A DNA stretch of 8,877 nucleotides, from positions 1 through 8,877 of the forward strand of contig CAXRCG010000249.1 of assembly GCA_964228885.1 (NCBI GenBank), written 5' to 3'. Source of the DNA: UBA4582 sp964228885. Lineage in GTDB: Bacteria; Pseudomonadota; Gammaproteobacteria; Pseudomonadales; Azotimanducaceae. A model generated the notes under the pieces. It was not told where the DNA came from. It worked only from the letters and a program-made list of their open reading frames with translations, and ran no database searches. Positions 1-6,929 of the stretch are shown here, one piece after another (the first letter of the stretch is position 1; each line of letters opens with the position of its first letter). Made by a program: the position numbers and the translations under genes.

Positions 1-35
1 AATGCTTCCTGTTCTGCAGTAAATGAAAGTTTCAT
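1..35 (-). CDS. Acyl-CoA dehydrogenase, N-terminal fragment (runs off left edge)
   Basis: Only the first 11 complete codons are in the window, read leftwards from an ATG at 35-33. They give MKLSFTAEQEA, the usual opening of an acyl-CoA dehydrogenase (compare MQFEFTEEQ in the gene just upstream). The ATG overlaps the TGA stop of the preceding ACAD gene as ATGA, which points to translational coupling and one transcript. In steroid-degrading bacteria, neighbouring ACAD genes often encode two unlike subunits of a heteromeric side-chain dehydrogenase, and this pair fits that arrangement. Which subunit would be catalytic cannot be judged from so little sequence. The family call rests on a short N-terminal motif plus the gene order. 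Confidence 0.7.
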   Translation of the reverse strand, partial: MKLSFTAEQEA

Positions 36-1102
36 GGTGTCGCCCTCATTTGATCCAAGCCTATGTCCTTAGCAATGACTTCGTCCAAATCGAAATTCAG
101 CCCTAACATCGTTGCTGTAGAACGGGCGCGTTTAAAATAAAGGTGCGCATCATGCTCCCAAGTAAACCCAATACCGCCGTGCAGTTGGATCATTCTAGCG
201 GAACAAAACGACAAGGCCTCGCTGGCATGAACCTTGGCCAGTGCTGCCATGGACCTGCTTTGAGCTAGGTCTTCTGATACTGCACAAGCAGCGAAGAAAA
301 CTGCAGAAATTGCCGCTTCAATAGCAACCATCATGTCTGCACATTGATGCTTGACAGCCTGAAAGCTGCCAATCTCACGGCCAAATTGGACACGCTCACT
401 GGCGTATTCAACTGTTCTCGCAAGACAGGTCTGGGCAGCGCCGACAGCCTCTGCACCCAGCGCAATCCGCGCCATATCAAGACCCTCATCAACTGCTTTG
501 AGTACTTCATCGCCTTCCGCAATCTTGCACGCGCTGATCAGCGCTTCATCTTCAACAACAACTTGACCCATTCTGCGGGTCTGATCCATGATGAAGACCG
601 GGGTCACGCCTAGACCAGAGAAAACACCGGGTTCATCTGCGCGAACCAGAAACAATCGGTCCGATTCGACTAGCAACAGGACATCAGCCGAGCAGACATC
701 CAACACGTACTCAGCGCGGCCATTTTGGCAGACCGCAACGGTTGTTCTTGCTTCGCCCCGAGCGATTGTTTTTAAAAGATCCGTTTGTTGATCACCGAGC
801 GCATTCAGCAAGGCAACACTTTGAACAGCTGTGGCCAGCATCGGTGATGGCAGTAGCGTCTTGCCCAACTGCTCAAACACCAGCGCCATTTCAACCATCG
901 TCAGACCCTGACCGCCTGCGGTTTCAGGTACCAACAGACCGCATAGACAAAGTTCTTCGGCCATTGATTGCCACACTTCCGGCAAATAGCCGAGTTCTGA
1001 TTCCATCGCCAAGCGAACTCTCTCACTGGTACCTTGGGTCTGAGAAAACTCCTCAACCATGGAGGAAATCATTGTTTGTTCTTCTGTAAACTCAAATTGC
1101 AC
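32..1102 (-). CDS. Acyl-CoA dehydrogenase (ACAD) family protein, 356 aa
   Basis: Likely a flavin-dependent dehydrogenase that makes a 2-enoyl-CoA from an acyl-CoA thioester, in the cytoplasm. The N-terminal helical domain starts MQFEFTEEQ and holds the ACAD motif PETAGGQGL (about 59-67). The C-terminal helical domain has YASERVQFGREIGSFQAVKH (233-252), whose R-x-QFG and FQ elements contact FAD across the dimer in this family, and LHGGIGFTWEHDAHLY (307-322). At 356 residues it is shorter than typical ACADs of about 380. I cannot place the catalytic glutamate with confidence, so it might be the non-catalytic partner in a heteromer. The start is a GTG at 1102-1100: an in-frame TGA lies only five codons upstream, and a GAGG ribosome site sits 10 nt before it. 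Its stop overlaps the next ACAD gene. It is divergent from the KstD-like operon, so a role in steroid side-chain or ring-fragment beta-oxidation is inferred from context. Confidence 0.9.
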   Translation of the reverse strand: MQFEFTEEQTMISSMVEEFSQTQGTSERVRLAMESELGYLPEVWQSMAEELCLCGLLVPETAGGQGLTMVEMALVFEQLGKTLLPSPMLATAVQSVALLNALGDQQTDLLKTIARGEARTTVAVCQNGRAEYVLDVCSADVLLLVESDRLFLVRADEPGVFSGLGVTPVFIMDQTRRMGQVVVEDEALISACKIAEGDEVLKAVDEGLDMARIALGAEAVGAAQTCLARTVEYASERVQFGREIGSFQAVKHQCADMMVAIEAAISAVFFAACAVSEDLAQSRSMAALAKVHASEALSFCSARMIQLHGGIGFTWEHDAHLYFKRARSTATMLGLNFDLDEVIAKDIGLDQMRATP

Positions 1103-1176
1103 TTGTGGGCATCCTCATCCAAGATGGAAGCATTATGGTTCTGTCTTCTCCCAATATAAACCATATTAGTTATTTT

Positions 1177-1206
1177 TTGTTATTTTTTCACGCATAGTGA
1201 TATATT
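1177..1206 (+). promoter_or_regulatory. Candidate sigma-70 promoter for the KstD-like operon
   Basis: A TTGTTA hexamer at 1177-1182 (4 of 6 to the -35 consensus) is followed, after 18 bp, by TATATT at 1201-1206 (5 of 6 to the -10 consensus). Transcription would start near 1213, leaving a leader of about 35 nt before the ATG at 1248. The TCAC-n5-GTGA dyad lies within the spacer, where a bound repressor would block polymerase. In such AT-rich DNA, chance matches are common, so this is only a candidate. Confidence 0.35.
1188..1200. repeat. Inverted repeat TCAC-n5-GTGA, possible operator
   Basis: Perfect 4-bp arms flank a 5-bp spacer in the divergent promoter region, just upstream of the candidate -10 box for the plus-strand operon. 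Position and symmetry would suit a dimeric repressor such as a TetR- or GntR-type protein. The arms are short, and no second copy was noticed elsewhere in the window, so the assignment is weak. Confidence 0.3.
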
Positions 1207-1247
1207 TAAGATAAAAAATTAACCAAACGCGTAAATATGAGGCAGAT

Positions 1248-2954
1248 ATGGCGACTGATCACCCAGAGACAACAACAAAGTGGACAACAGATCTTCTCAT
1301 CGTCGGTTCAGGGGCTGGTGCCCTGACAGCTGCAATCACTGCGGCAGACCTTGGCCTACAAGTCATGGTGATCGAGAAAGGTCACCTGTGGGGCGGTACC
1401 TCAGCAACCTCTGGCGGGACTCTTTGGATTCCCTGTACGCGCCACATGGCAGAGGCCGGCGCGCCCGATTCCGCGGATGATGCATTCGCGTATTTAAAAG
1501 GCTTAATCGGAGATGAAGTCCCAGAAACCAAACTACACGCTTATATCGAGAATGCTAGCAAAATGCTGCACTACCTTGAGGACAAGTGTGAAGCAAAATT
1601 TCGCTCCGTTCAGTACGCGGATTACCACATGGATTTGCCGGGCGCTAAAGAGAACCGATCACACGAACCGCTCCCCATCAATGCAAAAAAACTGGGCCGT
1701 CACTACAGCACCCTACAACCTATGCACCAAGCTGCTCAGGCATTCGGCCGCGTCAATTGGACGATTGGCGAAGCACGCCCAATAATTACCAAGCGACCAG
1801 GGTGGATGTGGACCACGTTTAAAGTCATGGCACGATATTATCTCGACTTGCCACAGAGATACCGCACGATTAAAGATAGACGTCTAACTGCTGGTAATTC
1901 GCTGTTGGGTCAACTTAGAGCTGCACTAAACAAACGAAATGCGATATTGCGTCTAGGTGTTTCGATTAAAGATCTAGTGAGCGATGGAAGCCGAGTCACT
2001 GGCGCGCTTGTTGACTATAGTGGTCAAACAATTCATATCAAGGCAAATCGCGGGGTGATTCTGGCTGCAGGCGGCTTTGAACGCAATCAAATCATGCGCG
2101 AGGACAACTTCGTCGCGAAATCATCTCCATCGTGGTCGGCCTCTCAATCTAACAATACAGGTGATGCTATAGCTTCAGCAACCCGCATAGGTGCCAAACT
2201 GGAATTTATGGACAGCGCTTGGTGGGCGCCCTCGATGAAACTAGGTGACGAAGACAGAGCAAGACCCATGTTTGTCGAACGCTCACTGCCTGGCTGTATC
2301 ATAGTCAATCAACAGGGCAAGCGTTACATGAATGAGTCAGCATCTTATCATGTTGCTGGCGGTGAAATGATGCGAGGCAATTCTGAAGCCTGCACCACCA
2401 TCCCGTCATGGTTTATCTTCGATGCCAAATACCGTGGCAACTACCCGGTCGGTCCTTTAATGCCAGGACCACCCGCGACTGACGGTATGGTTAAGGCTAG
2501 CATGAAAGACATTATGCACAAAGGAGACACGATTGCAGACTTGGCGAAAAAGATTGATGTCGATACGGTCGTTCTGGAAGAAACCTTTAGCCGCTTCAAT
2601 GAGCATGCAGCCAACGGCGAAGATCCTGACTTCCAGCGGGGCGTCAACGGCTATGACCGCTATTACGGCGATCCTCGCAATGAACCAAACTCCTGTATGG
2701 CACCACTAGTTAAAGCGCCTTACTACGCCATTAAGATCTTTCCCGGAGACATTGGCACCAAAGGCGGCGTATCCACTGACGAAAACGGACAGGCTATCGA
2801 CAGTGATGGCAAGCTGATCCCCGGTCTATACGCGATAGGCAACTCTTCTGCATCAGTCATGGGGCGCACCTATCCCGGCGCGGGTTCCACACTTGGTCCC
2901 GCCATGACTTTTGGTTATCTTGCCGCTCATCACGCTGCACAAACCTTAATCTGA
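1248..2954 (+). CDS. 3-ketosteroid delta-1-dehydrogenase-like FAD flavoprotein, 568 aa
   Basis: Probably inserts the C1-C2 double bond into ring A of 3-ketosteroids, using FAD as electron acceptor. The N-terminus has the Rossmann FAD motif VGSGAGALTAA (about 19-29), an acidic beta-2 end (VIEK, 41-44) and GGTSATSGG (49-57). A second FAD segment reads GVILAAGGFERN (269-280). The C-terminus carries GLYAIGNSS (526-534) and GRTYPGAGSTLGPAMTFG (539-556). KstD of Rhodococcus uses Tyr119, Tyr318, Tyr487 and Gly491. Matching positions here appear to be Tyr126 (YADYHMD), Tyr367 (MNESASY), Tyr542 and Gly546, with the same Y-x3-G spacing. Length suits KstD (about 510-570 aa), and no signal peptide is visible. 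The ATG follows GAGG by 5 nt. It leads an operon with two SDRs and an OYE-type enzyme. A delta-4 dehydrogenase or other fumarate-reductase-like flavoenzyme remains possible, but the YPGAG motif favours KstD. Confidence 0.85.
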   Translation: MATDHPETTTKWTTDLLIVGSGAGALTAAITAADLGLQVMVIEKGHLWGGTSATSGGTLWIPCTRHMAEAGAPDSADDAFAYLKGLIGDEVPETKLHAYIENASKMLHYLEDKCEAKFRSVQYADYHMDLPGAKENRSHEPLPINAKKLGRHYSTLQPMHQAAQAFGRVNWTIGEARPIITKRPGWMWTTFKVMARYYLDLPQRYRTIKDRRLTAGNSLLGQLRAALNKRNAILRLGVSIKDLVSDGSRVTGALVDYSGQTIHIKANRGVILAAGGFERNQIMREDNFVAKSSPSWSASQSNNTGDAIASATRIGAKLEFMDSAWWAPSMKLGDEDRARPMFVERSLPGCIIVNQQGKRYMNESASYHVAGGEMMRGNSEACTTIPSWFIFDAKYRGNYPVGPLMPGPPATDGMVKASMKDIMHKGDTIADLAKKIDVDTVVLEETFSRFNEHAANGEDPDFQRGVNGYDRYYGDPRNEPNSCMAPLVKAPYYAIKIFPGDIGTKGGVSTDENGQAIDSDGKLIPGLYAIGNSSASVMGRTYPGAGSTLGPAMTFGYLAAHHAAQTLI

Positions 2955-2982
2955 ACCAACACACAAAGTCCAAGGCAGAACT

Positions 2983-3765
2983 ATGAATCATCCACATTCA
3001 CTCGAAGGTAAGGTTGCCATCGTGACGGGGGCAGCCAGAGGCATCGGTCTCGCTATTGCTGGCGACTTTATTGAGGCCGGCATAAAGCACGTTATCTGCG
3101 CAGACATTCTAAAACAAGAACTGACGCAAATTAATCAAAGTGCCGCGATCAGCACGGTCGAACTCAACGTGTGCGATGAATCCCAGTGGCAGATACTAAT
3201 CAAACAAACTCAAGATAAATATGGGGGTATTGATATCCTGGTTAACAATGCAGGGATACTTTCATTCGGGCTTATTGAAGATATTAAACCGGACGAGTTC
3301 CGCCGGTTGCTGGAAGTCAATGTCACCGGCACCTTTCTTGGTATGCAGGCGGTAATTCCTTGCATGAAGACCGCTGGTAGCGGCGCCATTATCAATACGT
3401 CTTCCGCCTCAGGCATGCTGCCTAGCAACTTTATTAGCGCCTATGCTGCCAGCAAATTTGCGGTCAGAGGCCTCAGCCGATCAGCCGCATTAGAACTCGG
3501 CCCGTTCGGCATTCGCGTCAACACTGTCCACCCTGGCGGCGTCAACACCCCTATGACGAATCCAATGAGCGCGAATCAAGATGACGTCGACAAGGGTTAC
3601 CAGTTTGTTCCCCAGCAACGTGGCTGCAGTGCGGAAGAAATAGCAAAGGGAGTCACTTACCTTGCATCTAATGCGGCCAGCTACTGTAACGGTACAGAGC
3701 TTGTCATAGACGGCGGTATGACAGCAGGCATTTACTTTCCCGGTCTGCCCGGGGCACCAAAGTAG
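2983..3765 (+). CDS. Classical short-chain dehydrogenase/reductase, likely hydroxysteroid dehydrogenase
   Basis: A 260-residue classical SDR that would oxidise a hydroxyl or reduce a ketone with a nicotinamide cofactor. Visible motifs are TGAARGIG (15-22, cofactor binding), NNAG (88-91), Asn113 in EVNVTG, catalytic Ser141 in NTSSASG, YAASK with Tyr154 and Lys158, and HPGGVNTPM (183-191). The Ser-to-Tyr distance of 13 equals that of bacterial 3-alpha/20-beta-hydroxysteroid dehydrogenase. Asp41 at the end of strand beta-2 suggests NAD(H) rather than NADP(H). It begins 28 bp after the KstD-like gene with AAGG 7 nt before the ATG, and ends 9 bp before the next gene, so all are probably cotranscribed. 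Context suggests a steroid hydroxyl group as substrate (3-, 7-, 12-, 17- or 20-position); sequence alone does not say which. Confidence 0.88.
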   Translation: MNHPHSLEGKVAIVTGAARGIGLAIAGDFIEAGIKHVICADILKQELTQINQSAAISTVELNVCDESQWQILIKQTQDKYGGIDILVNNAGILSFGLIEDIKPDEFRRLLEVNVTGTFLGMQAVIPCMKTAGSGAIINTSSASGMLPSNFISAYAASKFAVRGLSRSAALELGPFGIRVNTVHPGGVNTPMTNPMSANQDDVDKGYQFVPQQRGCSAEEIAKGVTYLASNAASYCNGTELVIDGGMTAGIYFPGLPGAPK

Positions 3766-3774
3766 GATATTCAT

Positions 3775-5904
3775 ATGAGCGATAAATTTTCACACCTGAC
3801 GCAACCTGGCCGAATTGGTTCTATGGAAGTGAAAAACCGAATGATAGTCTCGGCTATGGGAGTGAATCTGGCCGAAGAAGGGGGCATTTGTGGGGAGCGC
3901 ATCACCTCCTTTCACGAACGCCAGGCACGGGGTGGTGCCGGACTGATTGTACTTGGCGTGACAGGCGTCGCGTGGCCACATGGTGGCAACATGCCACGAC
4001 AGGTGGCAATTTCAGACGACCGCTTCATCGCAGGCCTAAAAACATTAACCAGCAGGGTTCAGCAGCACGGTACAAAAATCGCAGCACAACTGCACCATGC
4101 TGGCCTCGTCGCAGCCCAAGATGCTAAAGAAGGACGTCCTATCTGGGTGCCGTCTTTTCCGAAACCTCCGAAGGTAAACAATCTTACTGACGGTATGCTG
4201 GAAACCGAGCTCATGGCTTTCTATGATCCGGATGCACCACCACCTCAATTACATGTGATGACACAGGAAGATATTAATTTGCTCGTGAAGCACTTCGCCG
4301 ATGCAGCAGGGAGGGCACAACGAGCCGGTTTCGACGCGATAGAGATCCACGGTGGGCACGGCTATATTATTTCCGAATTCATTTCACCCGCAATGAATAA
4401 TAGAGAAGACAAATACGGCGGCAGCCTTGAAAATCGAGCACGCTTGCTAACTGAGATCCTGTACGCCATTCGGCAAAGAGTAGGTAGCGACTTCCCCGTC
4501 TGGTGCAAGCTTGACTCTGTTGAATACGGCAAAGAAGACGGCATTACCCTCGATGACGCCAAGGTCACAGCTCAACTCGCCGAGCAGGCTGGTGCCAACG
4601 CCATTACGGTTTCGTCTTACCATGACCCTAACCGCGGTGCGCTTCATTCTGAGTCAAACATACCACATGTCCCGAATCGCATGGTCACTAATGCCGCAGC
4701 AATAAAGGACGGAATTTCGATTCCTGTTATCGCTTCGGGTCGCATTGAGCCAGACTCAGCAGAGCAACATATCCGCAAAGGCTACTACGACTTTCTGGGT
4801 ATGGGGCGCAAGATGCTTGCGGATCCTGACCTTCCCAACAAGATAACAATAGGGGAGACAGAACAAATCCGCCCCTGCGTTTACTGCTACTGCTGCGTCA
4901 GTCAGATCTACATTTTGAAACCCGTGAAGTGCGCAGTTAATCCCGAAACGGCTTTTGAGAACACAACCCGTCAACTTATAGCAACCGACAAACCAAGACA
5001 CATTGCCGTTATCGGCGGAGGTCCTGGGGGAATGGAGACCGCGCGACGATTGTCAATCAGAGGGTTTAAAGTAAGTCTTTTCGAATCTGGCAAACGTCTC
5101 GGTGGTACGCTTCAATTTGCCAGCATTGCGTACACACCCAACGAACGCCTGATGGACTGGTTGCGACTGCAGATCAAAAACTCCGATGTCGAGGTAAATC
5201 TAAATACCACTGCTACCGTTGAAACAATCACAAGGTTGAACGTTGAAGAAGTCATCGTTGCAACAGGCGCGACTCGCGACATGCCATCCAGCATTCCCGG
5301 CTCCCATCGCGATTTCGTCTTAAGCGGCGAAGAAATGCGTGCCCTCGTACTTTCTGAACAACATCCAGAACTTAAGCGCAAAACTAGCTTTTTTACACGG
5401 TTAATGGTTCTCGCTGGTTCGCTGACAGGCGCTACCGGATTTCCTGGCCTCCTCAGGCAAGCGACGCGCGCGTGGCTACCGCTTGGTAAAAAAATCACAA
5501 TTATTGGCAACGAATTAGTTGGTCTAGAACTCGCCGAGTTTCTTGCCGAGCGCGGTCGTAAAGTTACCGTTATCGACAATGCCGGACGTGCCGGAAAAGG
5601 TCTATATCTGGTTCGTCGTTTGCGCATGCTCGAAGAACTGGAAGATCTGGGCGTCGTCATCATCAACAAAGCCGATAAGATTACCATCAACGATCAGGCT
5701 GTTACCTACATTAGCAAACAGGGCGACAAAGGCTGCATTGATGCGGATCATGTCATCGTTGCCAAGGGCGCTACTGGAAACACTTCGCTCGCAGAAGCGT
5801 TCAAAGAAGCAGGTTTCAAAACTCATGTAGTTGGTGATTGCAACAGTGTTTCGTATATTGAAGGCGCCATGAAAGCAGCTGCAGAGTTAACGGCGACACT
5901 CTAA
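3775..5904 (+). CDS. OYE-type NADH:flavin oxidoreductase with Fe-S cluster (FadH/BaiCD class), 709 aa
   Basis: A three-part flavoenzyme. Residues 1-350 form an FMN-binding TIM barrel of the Old Yellow Enzyme family (QLHHAG 105-110; IHGGHGY 191-197; EFISPAMNNREDKYGGSLEN 201-220; VIASGRI 318-324; LGMGRKMLADP 341-351). Next come the 4Fe-4S cysteines, C368-x2-C371-x2-C374-x11-C386, with an additional Cys373. Residues 408-709 are FAD and NAD(P) domains, with GGGPGG at 414-419 and GNELVG at 578-583; the latter has Glu where the usual middle Gly sits. This is the layout of 2,4-dienoyl-CoA reductase, trimethylamine dehydrogenase and the bile-acid enzymes BaiCD/BaiH, which pass electrons from NAD(P)H to reduce enones. 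It is longer than E. coli FadH (about 670 aa), with additional stretches near 120-160 and 505-570. It overlaps neither neighbour; a GGA ribosome site begins inside the preceding TAG. In this operon a ring A or B enone steroid, or a dienoyl-CoA intermediate, is the likely substrate. Confidence 0.88.
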   Translation: MSDKFSHLTQPGRIGSMEVKNRMIVSAMGVNLAEEGGICGERITSFHERQARGGAGLIVLGVTGVAWPHGGNMPRQVAISDDRFIAGLKTLTSRVQQHGTKIAAQLHHAGLVAAQDAKEGRPIWVPSFPKPPKVNNLTDGMLETELMAFYDPDAPPPQLHVMTQEDINLLVKHFADAAGRAQRAGFDAIEIHGGHGYIISEFISPAMNNREDKYGGSLENRARLLTEILYAIRQRVGSDFPVWCKLDSVEYGKEDGITLDDAKVTAQLAEQAGANAITVSSYHDPNRGALHSESNIPHVPNRMVTNAAAIKDGISIPVIASGRIEPDSAEQHIRKGYYDFLGMGRKMLADPDLPNKITIGETEQIRPCVYCYCCVSQIYILKPVKCAVNPETAFENTTRQLIATDKPRHIAVIGGGPGGMETARRLSIRGFKVSLFESGKRLGGTLQFASIAYTPNERLMDWLRLQIKNSDVEVNLNTTATVETITRLNVEEVIVATGATRDMPSSIPGSHRDFVLSGEEMRALVLSEQHPELKRKTSFFTRLMVLAGSLTGATGFPGLLRQATRAWLPLGKKITIIGNELVGLELAEFLAERGRKVTVIDNAGRAGKGLYLVRRLRMLEELEDLGVVIINKADKITINDQAVTYISKQGDKGCIDADHVIVAKGATGNTSLAEAFKEAGFKTHVVGDCNSVSYIEGAMKAAAELTATL

Positions 5905-5951
5905 CTCAACAATTATCAGACCAATCAACATGCAACAATAGGTATATAGCT

Positions 5952-6713
5952 ATGGGAATGTACGCGATGACAGGCGGGGCTACAGGCATTGGCGCTGCCA
6001 TAAAAACGCAACTCAGAAGCGAAGGTCATGAAGTCATTGTTATCGATGTCAAAAATGCCGATATCGTAGCAGACCTATCCTCTAAAGAGGGCCGTGAGCT
6101 CGCGAACACCAAGCTTGCAAAGCGCGCTGCCGCAGGCCTAGATGGATTCATTGCTTGCGCTGGAGTGGGCTCACACATCAATCCGCCCTCGCTGATCGCA
6201 AGAATCAATTATTTTGGCGCTATCGCCAGCATTGAAGGCGCGCGCGACCTAGTAGCGAAAAAGAGGGGCGCCATGCTCATAGTCTCCTCCACCTCTGCGA
6301 TGCTTGGCCACAACGCGGAACTCGTTGCGCTACTAGAGCAAGGCGATGAAAGAGCCGCTTGTGCAGCCGCCGATGCCCTGGATGGTCATTCCGCTTACGC
6401 CGGTGGCAAATTGGCACTGACTCGATGGATGCGACTTCAATGTGTTGAGTACGCCAGAAACGGTGTACGACTTAACGCTATTGCGCCTGGATATACAGAG
6501 ACACCACTTACCGCACCCATTGCAAATCACCCTGACTACGGCGATGCGATCGCACAATACAAAGCCTCTATTCCCGTTGGGTTTGCTGGCACGCCTGAAG
6601 ATCAGGCATCTGCAGCCTGCTTCCTCTTGAGCCCCCAGGCAAGATACATCTGCGGCTCGGTTCTGTTTGTCGATGGCGGCAGCGATGCAATGGCACGTCG
6701 AGCCGAATTTTAG
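5952..6713 (+). CDS. hsdA-like: 3-alpha-hydroxysteroid dehydrogenase/carbonyl reductase-like SDR (HsdA-like)
   Basis: Resembles Comamonas testosteroni 3-alpha-hydroxysteroid dehydrogenase/carbonyl reductase along its whole length (253 aa here, about 257 there). It would interconvert 3-alpha-hydroxy and 3-keto steroids with NAD(H). Recalled shared points are the opening up to GGATGIG (8-14), the acidic IDVKNADIVADL (31-42; HsdA has IDIRDAEVIADL), NYFGA (86-90), SSTSA (112-116), a long insertion before YAGGK (Tyr149, Lys153), RLNAIAPGYTETPL (173-186) and the tail VDGGSDAMARRAEF. The likely catalytic Ser is 113; the Ser-Tyr loop is about five residues shorter than in HsdA but still much longer than in ordinary SDRs. 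The chosen ATG puts TGIG at the same distance from the start as in HsdA, although the ribosome site (AGG, about 9 nt upstream) is weak. It lies 47 bp after the OYE-type gene and ends the operon. The comparison is from memory, not an alignment. Confidence 0.85.
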   Translation: MGMYAMTGGATGIGAAIKTQLRSEGHEVIVIDVKNADIVADLSSKEGRELANTKLAKRAAAGLDGFIACAGVGSHINPPSLIARINYFGAIASIEGARDLVAKKRGAMLIVSSTSAMLGHNAELVALLEQGDERAACAAADALDGHSAYAGGKLALTRWMRLQCVEYARNGVRLNAIAPGYTETPLTAPIANHPDYGDAIAQYKASIPVGFAGTPEDQASAACFLLSPQARYICGSVLFVDGGSDAMARRAEF

Positions 6714-6718
6714 CCCTA

Positions 6719-6745
6719 GACCGTCACTATGGTCGCGCTTGTTTT
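6719..6745 (+). terminator. Weak candidate terminator after the plus-strand operon
   Basis: Just after the stop of the HsdA-like gene, GACCGT-CACT-ATGGTC (6719-6734) can form a six-pair stem, including one G-T wobble, with a 4-nt loop. It is followed by GCGCTTGTTTT, a poor T-tract. The position is right for ending the four-gene operon, but the short stem and the gap before the Ts make intrinsic termination doubtful. Confidence 0.3.
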
Positions 6746-6812
6746 CATTTATCTAGAAAGAACGGATGCTTGGGGATACATCACAATGCAGCACAACCCG
6801 CAACTGAAACTA

Positions 6813-6848
6813 CCTCTCCTGCCCCATAAACATTTGACTCAGAAGAGG
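6813..6848 (-). terminator. Hairpin downstream of the ligase operon, possible terminator
   Basis: CCTCTCCTG (6813-6821) and CAGAAGAGG (6840-6848) are near-perfect inverted arms around an 18-nt loop. On the minus strand the single mismatch becomes a G-U wobble, so all nine positions could pair in RNA made from the ligase operon, about 80 nt past its stop. No clear T-run follows on that strand, so this may be an mRNA 3'-end structure rather than a true intrinsic terminator. The rest of the 216-bp convergent gap shows no gene. Confidence 0.25.
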
Positions 6849-6929
6849 GACCGGTACTGATCACAGCGACGAGCCGACAACCGTGTTTTAATGGCTTCGA
6901 TTACTGTCATTGAACACGTTGTTCCGCTC

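Larger units (their letters stand above)
1103..1247. promoter_or_regulatory. AT-rich divergent promoter/operator region
   Basis: These 145 bp separate two operons reading outwards (ACADs to the left, KstD-like gene to the right), so promoters for both should lie here. The core, about 1150-1225, is very AT-rich compared with the flanking genes. It contains an exact tandem repeat of GTTATTTTTT (1169-1188) and two small inverted repeats: AATAT-n5-ATATT (1153-1167) and TCAC-n5-GTGA (1188-1200). Such dyads between divergent catabolic operons are typical regulator sites, but neither matches the KstR or KstR2 consensus as I know them. No regulator gene is in the window. Confidence 0.6.

Noticed and set aside
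742..1089. Open frame of 115 codons on the plus strand inside the ACAD gene
   Set aside because: Antisense to the conserved N-terminal ACAD domain; composition looks like a shadow frame.
1103..1247. KstR/KstR2-type operator in the divergent region
   Set aside because: Looked for AAC-n2-GTT and CAAG-n2-CTTG style cores; none found in this interval.
5112..5690. Open frame of 192 codons on the minus strand
   Set aside because: Antisense to the FAD/NAD domains of the OYE-type enzyme; the product is a low-complexity Ser/Arg-rich sequence typical of shadow frames.
6912..6924. Perfect short palindrome GAACA-n3-TGTTC near the ligase stop codon, considered as a terminator
   Set aside because: Stem of only five pairs, partly AT, and no T-run on either side; likely chance.
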